Below, piece after piece: positions 7,901 to 12,499 of a stretch of DNA of 12,499 nt. Every line of letters begins with the position of its first letter. Position 1 is the stretch's first letter. The notes under the pieces were generated by a model. That model searched no databases and was not told the DNA's origin. It saw only the letters and a list, made by a program, of their open reading frames with translations. The DNA comes from Beroe ovata (lineage: Eukaryota; Ctenophora; Nuda; Beroida; Beroidae): assembly GCA_946803715.1 (NCBI GenBank), contig CAMPET010000023.1, forward strand, positions 396,341 to 408,839, read 5' to 3'. A program made the translations under genes and the position numbers.

Positions 7901-10256
7901 TGAGTTATCATGAATATGGTCTACCATTGCATCTTAATGGTTGTACAGTTTTTAACCCGAAAGTAACTACCCAGCTGCCTTATCAAGTTGTAAAGTCGTC
8001 ACTATGTCTTCAGGGCGGGTTCCTACATGATATCCCTGACTGCAAACAACGGGGCAGGACCCCAGGTCTCCGTGGTTGTGGTTGAGGTCGATGTCCCCAT
8101 CACAGGTCTGGTCATACAACAAGAGCCGCAGGATCCTGCTGTGGGAGAGGGTGTCATTTTCATCGTGACAACCACAGACGCTTCCACAGATGTGGACGTG
8201 AGTCGCTTAGCTCAGATGTAGAATCACACTATTTTTCAATTGATAGTGAGGAGGATCGCAACTCAAAATATTTAACTTCCTAATTGACTCTCTTTCTCAG
8301 ATTTCAAGACTCAAGTATAGATGGTCTACACAAGACACCAATGGCTCGGCAAGTATGAAGTCTGTTCTGCCCATGCTCCTCTATACATTTGACGATGCCG
8401 GACCTCAAACTGTAACAGTGACAGTTTCAAACTCGATGGATAGTGTCGATCTTAAGACCAAATTCATTGTATCAGGTCAGTGGCGAATGGTGTTTGCTGA
8501 TAATTTCAATAATTTGATATGGATTGGTCTGAGCCCGATAATCCGTCATATTTTCACCCGTCACCGCCCCCCTCCCACAGACCTTACCGTGACGTCACTA
8601 TCGTGTATACCGGTAAGCAGCACAAGTATACAAGTCGTGTGGAATCCACCAACACTCAGACCTGGGCTTGTATCAGCGTACACTCTCAAATATACCGGGT
8701 AACTTAATATAGTCCATGATATGGTGTGTGGTAATTAACTACCATGAACCCCGAGTCTAAAGAGAGTTAAGTCTCACTATTGCGACAATGCGACAAGTGT
8801 GGGCGATCACTCAGGTGTTTTGATCACTCAGAAGTGTCGCCACTTCTGAGTGATCCGTGTGACAGAGGAGTGAAATGTTGTTGTCTCACACCCCTCCTCT
8901 ACTTTACCCATGTTCCCTCTCTCAGTCCCAGCATGAGCTCGTGGCACCAGATGTCCCTGGGACTTCCCACCACCTCACCCAATTACCGGGTAGTGGACCT
9001 GAACCCCGACACCACGTACAAATTCATCATGATAACCACCAGTAGCGGGGGAGCGTTGAGTGAGGAGAGCGACACTGTGTCCGCAACCACACTCCCTGCC
9101 AGTCAGTGAGATATCACGTGATATATCGATACACGTGTCACGTGGCGCGTGATTAGCGTAGTGACATACGAAACCGTGTGTTTGCAATGTGTAATTGGTA
9201 ACACCCCATCCTCAGACACGTTGGCGCCGGCCGAGTCTGTGAAAGCACGTGTCAACAATCGGGAAGCCGAGGTCAGATGGTCGCCCCCTAAGTCGGGCAG
9301 CCCCACGGATTACGTGGTCGATTATTGGATGAGTGACAGACCGGGGGTTGTTAAGTCGCACAGCACATCCGGCAAAACCTCACTGAAACTGACAGATCTC
9401 ACCGTGGGAGCTTCGTACTCCATTCGGGTATGATGGAATGGAATGAGAAGAAGCTATGAACACCAGGATCCACTTTAATTAACTATGAAATATCCTTGGA
9501 AATCAAATATTAACCACGGTAAAAGATTCGCATTTCCGCATCACCCCAAGGTGAAAACAGAGTTTGGTGCCGATGTTGCATACTCCGATGTTGTGGATAT
9601 TCAAGTGGAGGGTACGTCTCCAGAGGAGATTAAGAAACTCATTGGATTCCCTCTTAACAGCACTGCCGTCATACTACTCTGGGAAACGCCTCAAGTGGAT
9701 ATCCTGGTAAGGAGGATGTGCTTCATGATGTTACCACCCTCGTTACCATAGTTACCACTCTTGTTACCACGGTTACCAATCGCGTTACCAGGGTTACCAT
9801 ATCAACAACGCAAGTGATAGTGGTAAGGTTATCACCACGGTAACAAATTCAAGTGCTACAATTGGAGGTCTGCTCCCGTGGACCACGTATCTCTTCACCG
9901 TGGAACCGTTCACAAAGACACATACCGGTCAAAAAAGTGACATTGTCAATGTGACAACTGATTACGGAGGTAAGTTTTGCATGGCCCCAGTTTCCGAGAG
10001 AAATCAGGGATTTTTGCTGCGGTTTTTCGAAAATTCTCATTCAATTTAATTTACAATATTACGTCAATACCTAAAAGTAAAATAATCCTCCAATCTCACC
10101 GTGAGAACAAAACGTTGAAATCTCGCGAAAACATTCAAACTAAAAGCGACCACCTCTCAGAGAAAATGCCTGTTTCGATAACAGTAACTATACCAATAGC
10201 CGATCCATCCGTTAATTTCAATCAAATTATCAATCAATTGCCAATAAACAAGTTAA
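1912..10256 (+). CDS. Sortilin/SorCS-like VPS10 receptor gene, 5' and 3' incomplete
   Basis: This is a multi-exon gene for a secretory-pathway sorting receptor of the VPS10 (sortilin) family. Exon order is: VPS10 propeller C-terminal part 1912-1981, 2848-3007, 3367-3545; 10CC module 4852-5041, 5205-5407; PKD-1 5791-5974 and 6131-6314; PKD-2 6314/6416-6590; FN3-1 6696-6813, 7030-7205; FN3-2 7314-7525 into 7649-7804; FN3-3 from 7649-7804 into 9792-9969; and a doubtful exon 10161-10256. Exon lengths and phases fit at every junction. Exons from PKD-1 to the start of FN3-3 appear twice (right-hand copies between 7882 and 9706), most likely an assembly duplication. Most of the VPS10 domain, the signal peptide, a membrane segment and a cytoplasmic tail are not seen. 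Known relatives bind neurotrophins, proproteins or trafficking cargo; the ligand here is unknown. SorCS proteins have VPS10 plus PKD-type repeats, and SorLA has VPS10 plus FN3; this gene mixes both. Confidence 0.88.
2305..2342. repeat. AC microsatellite with CACAAACACA units
   Basis: Runs of CACACAAACA-type units lie within the first VPS10 intron. Confidence 0.9.
2499..2546. repeat. Three perfect 16-bp tandem copies
   Basis: The unit ACTCCTTTACACATGT occurs three times head to tail at 2499, 2515 and 2531 with no mismatch, indicating recent expansion. It is intronic. Confidence 0.95.
2757..2820. repeat. 32-bp C-rich tandem duplication carrying decoy acceptors
   Basis: Two 32-bp units (2757-2788 and 2789-2820) differ by a single base near the end (CCCTCAG versus CCCCCAG). 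Each is a polypyrimidine tract ending in AG, so each resembles a 3' splice site lying 27-60 nt upstream of the acceptor I assign at 2847. Confidence 0.85.
2848..3007 (+). CDS. VPS10 domain exon with Asp-box-like motif
   Basis: The 160-nt exon is entered in phase 1 and left in phase 2 at a GTGAGT donor. It encodes NLGGSHSPINDLFISSDGG, then VEWSQVLEG and YQIADHGGIIVAAS. SSDGGVEW is an S-x-D-x-G-x-x-W Asp-box typical of VPS10 propeller blades, and the DHGGIIVA stretch matches the conserved blade following it in sortilin-family proteins. Confidence 0.92.
3008..3366 (+). other. Intron, 359 nt, with internal 166-bp-spaced repeat
   Basis: The donor is GTGAGT and the acceptor TTTCCTCACAG. A segment at about 3141-3194 is repeated at about 3306-3360, the second copy forming the real polypyrimidine tract. 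Nothing coding was recognised. Confidence 0.8.
3141..3360. repeat. Direct repeat, about 55 bp, spaced 165 bp
   Basis: CACCGATATTCCACTGTCTT at 3141 recurs as CACCGATACTCCACTGTCTT at 3306, and similarity continues through CTTCTCTATGAGGT and CATTTCACT-like bases. The downstream copy runs into the acceptor at 3366; the upstream copy ends in CCCTAAG instead of a usable CACAG. Confidence 0.85.
3367..3545 (+). CDS. VPS10 domain exon, second Asp-box and propeller end
   Basis: The 179-nt exon has phase 2 in and phase 1 out (GTGAGT). With the preceding exon it gives TTYIL-YSHDEGVTWYNKTI. SHDEGVTW is another Asp-box-like motif. It is followed by YGLITEPGELTTVFNVYA and WVIFTIDFSDFLG, which matches the sortilin-family pattern of a LxTEPG segment, a VF strand and a final strand leading into the cysteine module. 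NKT is a possible N-glycosylation site. Confidence 0.93.
3609..3659. repeat. Imperfect inverted repeat (TGTACAATGTACAA arms)
   Basis: The left arm TGTACAATGTACAACCAATT and right arm AATTGTTGTACATTTGTACA are reverse complements except for about two bases. They could form a stem of about 19 bp within the intron. Confidence 0.7.
4029..4084. repeat. TCTG/TGTG microsatellite
   Basis: The run is built from TCTGTGTC and TGTG units and is intronic. Confidence 0.85.
4852..5041 (+). CDS. 10CC module exon 1 (Sortilin_C)
   Basis: The 190-nt exon has phase 1 in (after a long CT tract) and phase 2 out (GTGAGT). It encodes the first half of the cysteine-rich 10CC module that closes the VPS10 propeller in sortilins. 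It starts GPVCAQDDFMVW, continues with TECVLGKDTKYERKKP, SHCKIG and ends KSCPCQATDFEW(C). Five cysteines lie in this exon, and a sixth is created across the splice junction. Confidence 0.93.
5205..5407 (+). CDS. 10CC module exon 2 (Sortilin_C)
   Basis: The 203-nt exon is entered in phase 2, giving the junction cysteine followed by DFLFERQSAGDPC, as in the C-DF-x-F/Y segment of sortilins. Further cysteines are in PSDC, DQC and VKC, so the two exons together have exactly ten, as the family requires. KYNKT is a possible N-glycosylation site. The exon leaves in phase 1 at GTTTCT, an unusually weak donor; reading on without splicing gives a hydrophobic tail and a stop at 5500-5502. Confidence 0.9.
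5408..5790 (+). other. Intron, 383 nt, with short in-frame hydrophobic readthrough
   Basis: The donor is GTTTCT (poor) and the acceptor TTTTTCCTCAG. The first 95 nt remain open in the frame of the preceding exon, ending in TAG at 5500. A perfect small hairpin, CCAATTGT/ACAATTGG with a 6-nt loop, lies at 5585-5606. Confidence 0.7.
5791..5974 (+). CDS. PKD-1 domain exon
   Basis: The 184-nt exon has phase 1 in and phase 2 out (GTGAGT). It encodes LKNLTIVADPG, a hydrophobic strand, then VHFMWFVDSKK and FSHTFNE, the first part of a polycystic-kidney-disease (PKD) Ig-like domain: the central Trp strand and the start of the FxxAGxY signature. Exon 6131-6314 completes it. This is the only full copy; the right-hand repeat begins within this exon. 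Confidence 0.88.
6131..6314 (+). CDS. PKD-1 end and PKD-2 start exon (left copy)
   Basis: The 184-nt exon has phase 2 in and phase 0 out (GTGAGT). The junction with 5974 gives FNEAGSYMISLTANNGAG, the classic PKD F-x-x-AG-x-Y-x-x-x-L-x-x-N pattern. The next part, GLVIQQEPQDPAVGEGVIF, starts the second PKD domain. The encoded protein is identical in the right-hand copy. Confidence 0.92.
6416..6590 (+). CDS. PKD-2 domain exon (left copy)
   Basis: The 175-nt exon has phase 0 in and phase 1 out. It encodes ISRLKYRWSTQD and YTFDDAGPQTVSVTVSNS, giving the Trp strand and the FDDAG-x-x-x-V-x-V-x-V-x-N ending of a PKD domain. It differs from the right copy in one residue (S to T in SVTV). Confidence 0.92.
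6696..6813 (+). CDS. FN3-1 first-half exon (left copy)
   Basis: The 118-nt exon has phase 1 in and phase 2 out (GTAACT). It encodes DLTVTSLSCIPVSSTSIQVV then WNPPTLRPGLVSAYTLKYTG, the A-C strands of a fibronectin type III domain with the W-x-P-P and Y-x-L-x-Y signatures. Confidence 0.9.
7030..7205 (+). CDS. FN3-1 second-half exon (left copy)
   Basis: The 176-nt exon has phase 2 in and phase 1 out. It encodes PNYRVVDLNPGTTYKFIM and GGALSEESDTVSATTLPA, the L-x-P-x-T-x-Y-x-F signature and G strand that finish the FN3 domain. The donor could be GTCAGT at 7206 or GTGAGA at 7210; only 7206 keeps phase with the next exon. A 20-bp palindrome starts 6 nt beyond this donor. Confidence 0.88.
7314..7525 (+). 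CDS. FN3-2 domain exon (left copy)
   Basis: The 212-nt exon has phase 1 in and phase 0 out (GTATGA). It encodes AEVRWSPPKSG, DYVVDYW and SLKLTDLTVGATYSIR, almost a complete FN3 domain; the last strand comes from the following exon. It differs from the right copy at three residues (N/S, I/V, T/S). Confidence 0.9.
7649..7804 (+). CDS. FN3-2 end and FN3-3 start exon (left copy)
   Basis: The 156-nt exon is in phase 0 at both ends (acceptor CCCCAAG, donor GTAAGG). VKTEFGADVAYSDVVDIQVE is the final FN3-2 strand pair; NSTAVILLWEPPQVDIM starts FN3-3. Its normal partner exon lies only in the right copy (9792). On this side the intron is cut off by the N at 7881. Confidence 0.9.
7881..7881. other. Single N at the duplication junction
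   Basis: The left copy ends here within an intron and the right copy begins here within an exon, so neither side has normal gene structure at this point. It is best explained as a join between two overlapping contigs. Confidence 0.85.
7882..7899 (+). pseudogene. Truncated PKD-1 exon fragment (right copy)
   Basis: Only the last 18 nt of the exon equivalent to 5791-5974 are present, encoding SHTFN plus two bases, followed by the same GTGAGT donor. No acceptor exists, so it cannot function as an exon here. It is an assembly boundary artefact, or a truncated exon if the duplication is real. Confidence 0.85.
8014..8197 (+). CDS. PKD-1 end and PKD-2 start exon (right copy)
   Basis: Same structure as 6131-6314, with six base differences, all synonymous. 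Its phase 2 entry cannot join the phase 0 exit of the left-copy exon ending at 7804. Confidence 0.85.
8301..8475 (+). CDS. PKD-2 domain exon (right copy)
   Basis: Counterpart of 6416-6590, with the same phases. The 3' part from 8416 onward is base-for-base identical to the left copy, whereas the 5' part carries six differences. Confidence 0.85.
8581..8698 (+). CDS. FN3-1 first-half exon (right copy)
   Basis: Counterpart of 6696-6813, with only one base difference (synonymous). The preceding intron is also identical. Confidence 0.85.
8822..8855. repeat. Perfect 15-bp hairpin, right copy only
   Basis: GATCACTCAGAAGTG (8822-8836), loop TCGC, then CACTTCTGAGTGATC (8841-8855) form an uninterrupted 15-bp stem in the FN3-1 intron. 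The left copy has the 5' arm but lacks the bases that complete the 3' arm. GATCACTCAG also occurs nearby as a direct repeat at 8805. Confidence 0.95.
8926..9101 (+). CDS. FN3-1 second-half exon (right copy)
   Basis: Counterpart of 7030-7205, with seven base differences and one residue change (NPG to NPD). Splicing with 8698 restores TG-PSMSSW in the same frame. Confidence 0.85.
9216..9427 (+). CDS. FN3-2 domain exon (right copy)
   Basis: Counterpart of 7314-7525, with three residue changes. The acceptor is CCATCCTCAG, with a slightly longer pyrimidine tract than the left copy. Confidence 0.85.
9551..9706 (+). CDS. FN3-2 end and FN3-3 start exon (right copy)
   Basis: Counterpart of 7649-7804. 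LWEPPQVDIM becomes LWETPQVDIL, changing the second position of the FN3 W-x-P-P signature. It joins in phase 0 to 9792, giving VDIL-GYHINNASDSG, a proper FN3 strand C, which shows where the left copy should also have continued. Confidence 0.88.
9729..9798. repeat. GTTACC array with alternating 12/9-bp spacing
   Basis: GTTACC starts at 9730, 9742, 9751, 9763, 9772, 9784 and 9793, spacings 12, 9, 12, 9, 12, 9: a 21-bp unit repeated about three times. The last members contain the 3' splice site and the first codons of the exon at 9792. Confidence 0.92.
9792..9969 (+). CDS. FN3-3 second-half exon
   Basis: The 178-nt exon has phase 0 in and phase 1 out at a consensus GTAAGT donor. It encodes GYHINNASDSGKVITTVTN, then LLPWTTYLFTVEPF and KSDIVNVTTDYG, the C-G strands of an FN3 domain (L-x-P-x-T-x-Y signature). 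It is present once in the window because the left copy stops just before it. Several NxS/T sequons suggest an extracellular or lumenal location. Confidence 0.9.
10161..10256 (+). CDS. Possible further receptor exon
   Basis: The acceptor CCACCTCTCAG would join in phase 1 to the exon ending at 9969, giving DYGEKMPVSITVTIPIADPS, open to a GTATGT donor at 10257 (also phase 1). The frame is clean, but I recognise no domain. AATAAA occurs inside it at 10243-10248. Unspliced, the frame ends at 10342. It could be the start of a juxtamembrane region or simply chance. Confidence 0.4.
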
Positions 10257-10484
10257 GTATGTCTTCATTTCATTTGGTGTTGTTGATGAACGTCACATTT
10301 GGTAAAGTCAATATTGTATTGTCCACCGACCGCCACGATTAAGTCAACCTAGCATCATTCTCGATATTTTACCCCATTCTAGATCTATAATTCCCCAGAC
10401 ACAGTGTTATTAGCAAGCTACTACCACTGACACAGAGCTGCTATAAATTATTTAGATAATAGTTACCACTAGTCTATCACCCTG
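10257..10484. other. Convergent intergenic/3' region, nothing firm
   Basis: This lies between the receptor's last candidate exon and the kinase stop codon. Several AG acceptor-like sites exist (for example CCCCAG at about 10398), after which short frames close quickly. No hydrophobic membrane-spanning segment is encoded on the + strand here. Confidence 0.5.
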
Positions 10485-10807
10485 TCATCCATGTCGCTGT
10501 AGCCTGCTCTCCGCACACTTCTTCCCCTCCAACCACTCACATGACACCATCTCATCGAGACACCACCTCGACTCGGGGTCCCGGTCTAGACACTTTTCCA
10601 CAAACGCACGGGCCTCGTCGCTCACAGGTCCCCTAGTTTTCGTTGTCCAGCTCAGTTTCTTGTAAGCCCTGACATGGTCCCGGTTTTGGAAGGGCGCCTG
10701 TCTGGCTAGGAGAATGTAAGCGAGACACCCGATGGCCCACACAGCCCCACCATCTGCAGTGTAACTGCCCGTTGTGTAGTACTCTTGCGGGATGTAGACG
10801 TCGGTCC
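10485..10807 (-). CDS. PIM-like kinase exon 3 (C-lobe)
   Basis: Entered in phase 1 after acceptor CCCCATCAG, completing HIQ-GTDVY. It holds the P+1 loop, helix F, APFQNRDHVRAY and the subdomain XI arginine in RDPESRW, ending at TGA (10487-10485). Confidence 0.92.
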
Positions 10808-11719
10808 CTGATGGGGAGAGGTGTGCATAATCATAATGATGGTTGATGAGTAGCGATCTTAGGGACTTCATGGCCCACAGTGTGGGGCTCTCTCGTATCA
10901 TAGTAAAAACTTCCAACTCAATTCTTAGTCCAGTATAGTGAACTCTGAAGACATGGTGTCCATGGTCATCACTTACCTTGGATATGGCTGTAGGACTGAG
11001 ATGTATCGATTTTTGCAGCAGATCCGAAATCGATTAGCTTCACTTGTTTCGTTTCGGGGTTGTACAGCAGGTTCTCATCTTTGATATCCCTGATGATACA
11101 AAATAAAATGTTACTGTTAGTTGCTGAACTAATGCTTGATTTGGTACGATTATCGATTGAGAGTTGGGAAGAATTGGAAACTCGCACCTCCCCTCACCTC
11201 CTTCTCTCACCTGTGATCTACGCCCGAGTCTCGGAGACTGAGACACACCGTCATCACTTGTCTCACTATCCCCACGACCTCTGTCTCGCTGAGCGGCACC
11301 TTGGTCTCCGTGTTGAAATCGAAGAGATCCTGGAATCCGGCGTGATACTCGGTAACTATGATCCAGTGTCCCCTCTCCAGATAGCATTCCTCAAACTTCA
11401 CGATATTCTCGTGCTGGCTGATGCCCTCCCAGATGTGAACTTCGTCGGGGATTTCCGTTTGCCGGCGCGGACACCACGTCGTCCGGCGACATCGCTCTTT
11501 CGGTACGATCTTGGCGGCAAATTGGCGGCCGTCGCTCCGTCTGGCCACCAGAAATACGGTGCCATATCCGCCGGAACCGAGTTTGCGAACGACGCAGTAT
11601 TTCCGGTTGAAAGTGTTGTGTGCTGCTGGCTCCACTGCAGAGGGTGTTAGTTTCTTCGCTTTGTTGATTCTCCATGAAAAACAGTTAGATTCGAAGTAGT
11701 GCGCAACTGCGTCTAGCAT
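10485..11719 (-). CDS. PIM-like serine/threonine protein kinase, 3 exons
   Basis: Exons 11719-11211, 11089-10977 and 10807-10485 join in phases 2 and 1 to a 314-residue protein, about the length of vertebrate PIM1. Visible elements: glycine loop LGSGGYGTV (47-55), ATP-anchoring Lys70 in FAAK, likely helix-C Glu93 in PDEVHIW, QDLFDF after the hinge (PIM hallmark), catalytic HRDIKDEN with Asp171 and Asn176, DFG Asp190 in LIDFGS, activation-segment end GTDVYIPQE, and GGAVWAIGCLAY where PIM kinases also lack the usual Asp of helix F. All catalytic residues are present, so it should be active. PIM kinases are constitutively active cytoplasmic/nuclear Ser/Thr kinases acting in survival and growth signalling; the substrate here is unknown. 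ATG 11719 is chosen because a TTTTCAG acceptor precedes it at 11725, implying a 5' UTR intron or an upstream coding exon. Confidence 0.92.
10977..11089 (-). CDS. PIM-like kinase exon 2 (catalytic and DFG loops)
   Basis: The 113-nt exon encodes the DIKDEN catalytic loop and LIDFGSAAKID. The upstream intron (phase 2) splits the Arg codon of HRD; the downstream donor is GTAAGT (phase 1). Confidence 0.93.
11211..11719 (-). CDS. PIM-like kinase exon 1 (N-lobe and hinge)
   Basis: This exon carries about 40 residues before the kinase fold, then the glycine loop, Lys70, a Cys/Arg-rich linker, helix C, the hinge VTEYHAGFQDLFDF and helix E, ending in phase 2 at GTGAGA. Confidence 0.92.
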
Positions 11720-11724
11720 CGTGT

Positions 11725-12499
11725 CTGAAAAGAGAGGGGTTTAGCAATGCACAGCAATTACAAGCCGGGGGATTCGTATCTAATTCCTGTGATTTCCTCG
11801 TGAGATGGAGAGTGGAGGTTGAGTGGCATGGTGACAACAATTGACAGAAATTAGAACACCGTACGAGAATCAAAGAATGATGTGCCATTGTGACTGACTT
11901 GCAACTCAAAATAGAATGGAACTTTTCATTGAAATCGCGAAAGCGGCAAGTCAGTCAGCACACCAAACTCGGAAACTCCCATCATTTTCAATGGAACCTA
12001 CTGTTCAAGTCCATAACCAGCAACAAACAGGGTGCGTGGTAGAACCGAATATAAATCCTAGTAATAAACTGAGTTAAGTAAAACATATGAATCAGAAGAA
12101 GGGAGATAATCGTCCAGACATACCGTGAGTCATTGCAGGTGAGTTGAAATTGTTGAAAACAACCTATCACAAGACCTATGCTATTTGACTACTTGGCGTA
12201 CAAAGAATGCTTTGTCAGATGAAATGGATAAAACTTCGGTTGAAGAATCCATGTCGGTTTTTAGGTAGTTGTTGAAGAAGAGTAACGTAGCCTGTGGATC
12301 AAGTATGGGCACTGAGTCTAATGACGGTTTGGTGTACACCTCATTACTGCTTATTACTCTTATCTGACGTTCTTGGGTTACCTATGTTCTGTCTTCCGTC
12401 AGACCACTGGGTTCTCGGAACGCAAATTAGATTTCATCACGCACCGCAACACACACACACGCACACACACACACACACAAACACTAACACACTAAATCA
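11725..12499. other. Upstream of kinase; no gene recognised
   Basis: On the - strand this begins with the acceptor-like CTCTTTTCAG directly before the kinase start exon, so part is probably a 5' UTR intron. I could not place the first exon or promoter. Open frames here are under 75 codons with no recognisable domain. Confidence 0.5.
12449..12491. repeat. AC microsatellite
   Basis: A near-perfect (AC)n run, decaying to ACAAACACTAACACAC at the window end. Confidence 0.9.

Larger units (their letters stand above)
7882..9782 (+). repeat. Right copy of the ~1.9-kb tandem duplication
   Basis: This 1901-nt segment corresponds to 5957-7880. Its first intron is about 40 nt shorter than its partner; it has an extra segment near 8846-8855 that makes a perfect hairpin and a small insertion before 9216. 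The copy continues without a break into the exon at 9792. Confidence 0.95.

Noticed and set aside
8780-9109. 109-codon frame with several cysteines at its start
   Set aside because: The Cys-rich beginning is intron sequence including the hairpin; only the part from 8926 is exon.
5791-9969. A real receptor with four PKD and six FN3 domains made from both copies
   Set aside because: The right copy begins mid-exon with no acceptor, the exon phases at the junction do not match, FN3-3 would be cut in half, and the junction is an N.
11060-11650. 196-codon open frame on the + strand over the kinase
   Set aside because: It is antisense to two kinase exons and the intron between them, with no recognisable domain; the - strand reading has all kinase motifs.
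1-12499. tRNA, rRNA, CRISPR arrays, bacterial operons, viral or transposase genes
   Set aside because: None seen; intron-rich animal-type genes explain the coding content, and the tandem repeats lack the regular repeat-spacer pattern of CRISPR.

Overview
This is eukaryotic nuclear DNA from an animal. Two multi-exon protein genes can be read by joining short exons across GT...AG introns, many of them 60-170 nt long, with codon phase kept at every junction I assigned. A VPS10/sortilin-family receptor with 10CC, PKD and FN3 modules next to a PIM-type kinase, with very compact introns, suggests an early-branching metazoan. A sponge is my best guess, but that is inference and no lineage marker proves it.

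Layout: 1-1686 is non-coding as far as I can see and holds a ~160-bp tandem repeat (633-1219). A single N at 1687 marks a probable assembly join beside a G-rich minisatellite. From 1912 to at least 9969 (+ strand) lies the 3' part of a sortilin/SorCS-like receptor gene: the C-terminal blades of the VPS10 beta-propeller (exons 1912-1981, 2848-3007, 3367-3545), a ten-cysteine 10CC module (4852-5041, 5205-5407), two PKD domains (5791-6590) and three FN3 domains (6696 onward, completed by 9792-9969). The first several hundred residues of the VPS10 domain are not seen, and no transmembrane segment or cytoplasmic tail is visible at the 3' end.

The central oddity is a near-identical ~1.9-kb repeat: 5957-7880 and 7882-9782 carry the same six exons plus a partial one. 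The junction is a single N at 7881. The left copy breaks inside an intron 12 nt before its 3' splice site, and the right copy starts in the middle of an exon. This is what two overlapping, unmerged haplotype contigs would look like, so the receptor probably has two PKD and three FN3 domains, not a doubled set. Taking one copy, the visible coding part is about 728 codons.

On the - strand, converging on the receptor gene, 11719-10485 encodes a three-exon, 314-residue PIM-like serine/threonine kinase with all catalytic residues present. The remaining DNA (10257-10484 and 11725-12499) shows no gene I can support, apart from a CA microsatellite at the right end. The two genes are separate transcription units; nothing in the sequence links them functionally beyond convergent placement.
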